Shown: positions 62,901 through 64,000 of the stretch, one piece after another
Numbering within the stretch: position 1 is the first letter of the stretch
How the letters are laid out: every line of letters begins with the position of its first letter
Assembly: GCA_018697195.1 (NCBI GenBank)
Contig: CM031866.1
Location: 10,271,796 to 10,335,795 of the forward strand
Reading direction: 5' to 3'
From: Certhia americana
Taxonomy: Eukaryota; Chordata; Aves; Passeriformes; Certhiidae
DNA: 64,000 bases
Made by a program: the position numbers and the translations under genes
The notes under the pieces: generated by a model
The model's database searches: none
Told to the model about the DNA's origin: nothing
What the model saw: only the letters and a program-made list of their open reading frames with translations

Positions 62901-63235
62901 CTGCAAATGGGCATTTAGTCCCAGTTTTCTCTATGAAATAATTAATAGAAGATCAAGCTTTGTTTGTAGTTTGTTTAACAAAGAGCCTTTCAAAAGACAG
63001 CATACTATTTTTTAAAACACAAGAAATCAAGTAAGAACAGGTAATTCTGTGTGTAATATTCACTAGGAACAGCCAACAATGAAGTTCATCAGTTGTGTCA
63101 GATTATTTCAGATGTGTTTACTTTAATTGGCTCACACCAGTGTTTCCTATCACACAGCACTCTGTTCTGACAAGTGCTGCATACATTTGTTGCAATTTTG
63201 CTGCTATGAGAGCCCTTGTTCAGCTCCTGAAAACA
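53911..63235. other. Long AT-rich non-coding stretch
   Basis: Stops are dense in all frames. The longest frame (59,473-59,916 plus) begins with GTG and has no ATG until late. A conserved-looking patch lies at about 56,910-57,030 (AATTAATTTCCAGC, TGTTAATTAGTGC). The part at 60,290-60,720 is GC-richer but unrecognised. A CTCF-like site is noted at 60,227. No exon, RNA gene or LTR is recognised. Confidence 0.5.
60227..60240 (+). promoter_or_regulatory. CTCF-like motif
   Basis: CCATCAGGTGGCAT agrees with the vertebrate CTCF core (CCASYAGRKGGCRS) at 12 of 14 positions. Such matches occur by chance, and occupancy cannot be judged from sequence. Confidence 0.2.
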
Positions 63236-63369
63236 CGAGGTAGTTAAAAGATATCTAGATGTGGCACCTGGGGACATTATTTACTGGTGGACTTGGCAGT
63301 GCTGGCTTAATGGTTGGAGTCAATGACTTTAAAGGTATTTTCTAACCTAAACAATTCTGTGATTTTGTG
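63236..63369 (+). mobile_element. CR1 LINE 3' end, second subfamily
   Basis: Recognisable CR1 pieces occur in order: TTAAAAGATATCTAGATGTG, CACCTGGGGACAT, TGGTGGACTTGGCAGTGCTG, TTAATGGTTGGA, TTTAAAGGTATTTTCTAACC and an ending ATTCTGTGATTTTGTG in place of the usual terminal repeats. This 3' end differs from that at 49.3 kb and belongs to the subfamily group ending in AAAGGTCTTTTCCAACC-type sequence. It is 5'-truncated to about 134 bases and more diverged than the other copy, so probably older. It is not coding. Confidence 0.85.
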
Positions 63370-63894
63370 TCCTGGTCTATGCAATCACAGAGAACATGAA
63401 GGGAAGTAATGCCTATAAAGGACAGCATCAACTCCAAAGACCTAAACACAGTAAAATATTTCCTTGTATACACACAGATTTTTTTCCTGTGTCCACAGAG
63501 ACTAAAATTATTTTATTTAACAAAACTGAATAATTTACTATTTATAGCAATATAATTACTGATATTTACATTGCAACTCTCAGCAAAGAGAACAACCACA
63601 GAATGTAATTTTTTAGATATAATTCAGAGTACAAAAATTTAGTATTTGTTGTTTTTATAGTCTTCTGGGGAGCTCATCTTGTTAAGGAACTCTTCCTGGA
63701 AATAAAAGGAAAAAGCTTTTGCATTCTGAGTACCTTCCACTCTGAGATCATGTGAGCCAATAGTCCCTCTTCCAATTCCTCTCCAGTTCCAGTGTGCTGT
63801 GAGTTCAAGTGAAAACTGGCTGAATGACCAGGACTGAGTGCTCGTGATCAGCTACAGAGCATTCAGCTGGAAGCAAGACTCCCAGAGACCAAAT
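63370..63894. other. Non-coding stretch between CR1 pieces
   Basis: AT-rich from 63,470 to 63,660, then more balanced. No exon, RNA gene or repeat is recognised. Confidence 0.5.
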
Positions 63895-63947
63895 TGTCTA
63901 ACAACTTCATCAGTGACCTGCAGAGCACACCCTCAGCAAGTTTGCCA
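63895..63947 (+). mobile_element. Possible internal CR1 fragment
   Basis: AACAACTTCATCAGTGACC followed by GCACACCCTCAGCAAGTTTG resembles the part of the CR1 reverse transcriptase that encodes an FINDL...CTLSKFA-like stretch. A block of about a dozen bases seems deleted between the two parts. Sequence after 63,947 no longer matches what I remember of CR1, so the copy is rearranged or short. The window ends at 64,000, and the rest cannot be judged. Confidence 0.4.
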
Positions 63948-64000
63948 CGTCTCCTGGATGCCTTTGGAAAAGCACAGAGGAAAGCCAAAGGAGGAGATCC

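Noticed and set aside
1..64000. tRNA, rRNA, CRISPR array or phage/defence-type gene cluster
   Set aside because: No cloverleaf with a GGTTCRA-type box, no spaced direct-repeat array and no tightly packed gene series was seen; the DNA is vertebrate in character.

Overview
The window looks like euchromatic DNA from a bird, probably a passerine, although the species cannot be fixed from sequence alone. The clearest evidence is CR1 LINE 3' ends: one at about 49,295-49,401 and one at 63,236-63,369, belonging to two different CR1 subfamilies, plus a possible internal CR1 scrap at the right edge. The rest fits a bird: AT-rich, CpG-poor, low repeat density, A/T homopolymers and short microsatellites. 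Start codons of the open frames are scattered, stops are dense in all frames, and no operon-like packing is seen, so this is not prokaryotic DNA.

I found no exon of a protein-coding gene that I recognise. The window reads as a gene desert or the inside of a very large intron. Nearly all open frames are short and explained by chance, by simple repeats or by CR1 antisense sequence. The exception is a minus-strand open frame of 475 codons (26,670-28,097; GTG start, or 446 codons from the first ATG at 28,010). It crosses a CpG island (about 27,165-27,660, about 38 CpG in 480 bp) and ends inside an 11-copy, 20-24 bp minisatellite (26,787-27,020). I do not recognise the protein.

Layout: 1-26,500 is AT-rich, apparently unique sequence with homopolymers, a TA/CA microsatellite at 14.4 kb and a short conserved-looking element at 24.1 kb. 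26,500-28,140 is the GC-rich, CpG-rich island described above. 28,140-33,400 is AT-rich with two adjacent perfect hairpins at 28.6 kb and an A27 tract at 29.26 kb. 33,475-34,530 holds a decayed minus-strand LINE relic of the CR1/L2/L3 type. 34,550-49,290 is mostly unique, with a weak CpG cluster and splice-donor-like site at 36.6-36.9 kb and an ATTA-rich, enhancer-like patch at 44.7-44.95 kb. 49,295-49,401 is a CR1 3' end. 53,410-53,910 is a purine-strand satellite block with a 33-base assembly gap. 53,940-64,000 is again mostly unique, closing with CR1 pieces.

No genes can be shown to work together here. The features most worth follow-up are the island with the long open frame, the purine-rich CpG-dense satellite, and the ancient LINE relic. 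No tRNA, rRNA, CRISPR or new defence-like system was seen. Family assignments of repeats rest on remembered consensus features and were not searched against any database.
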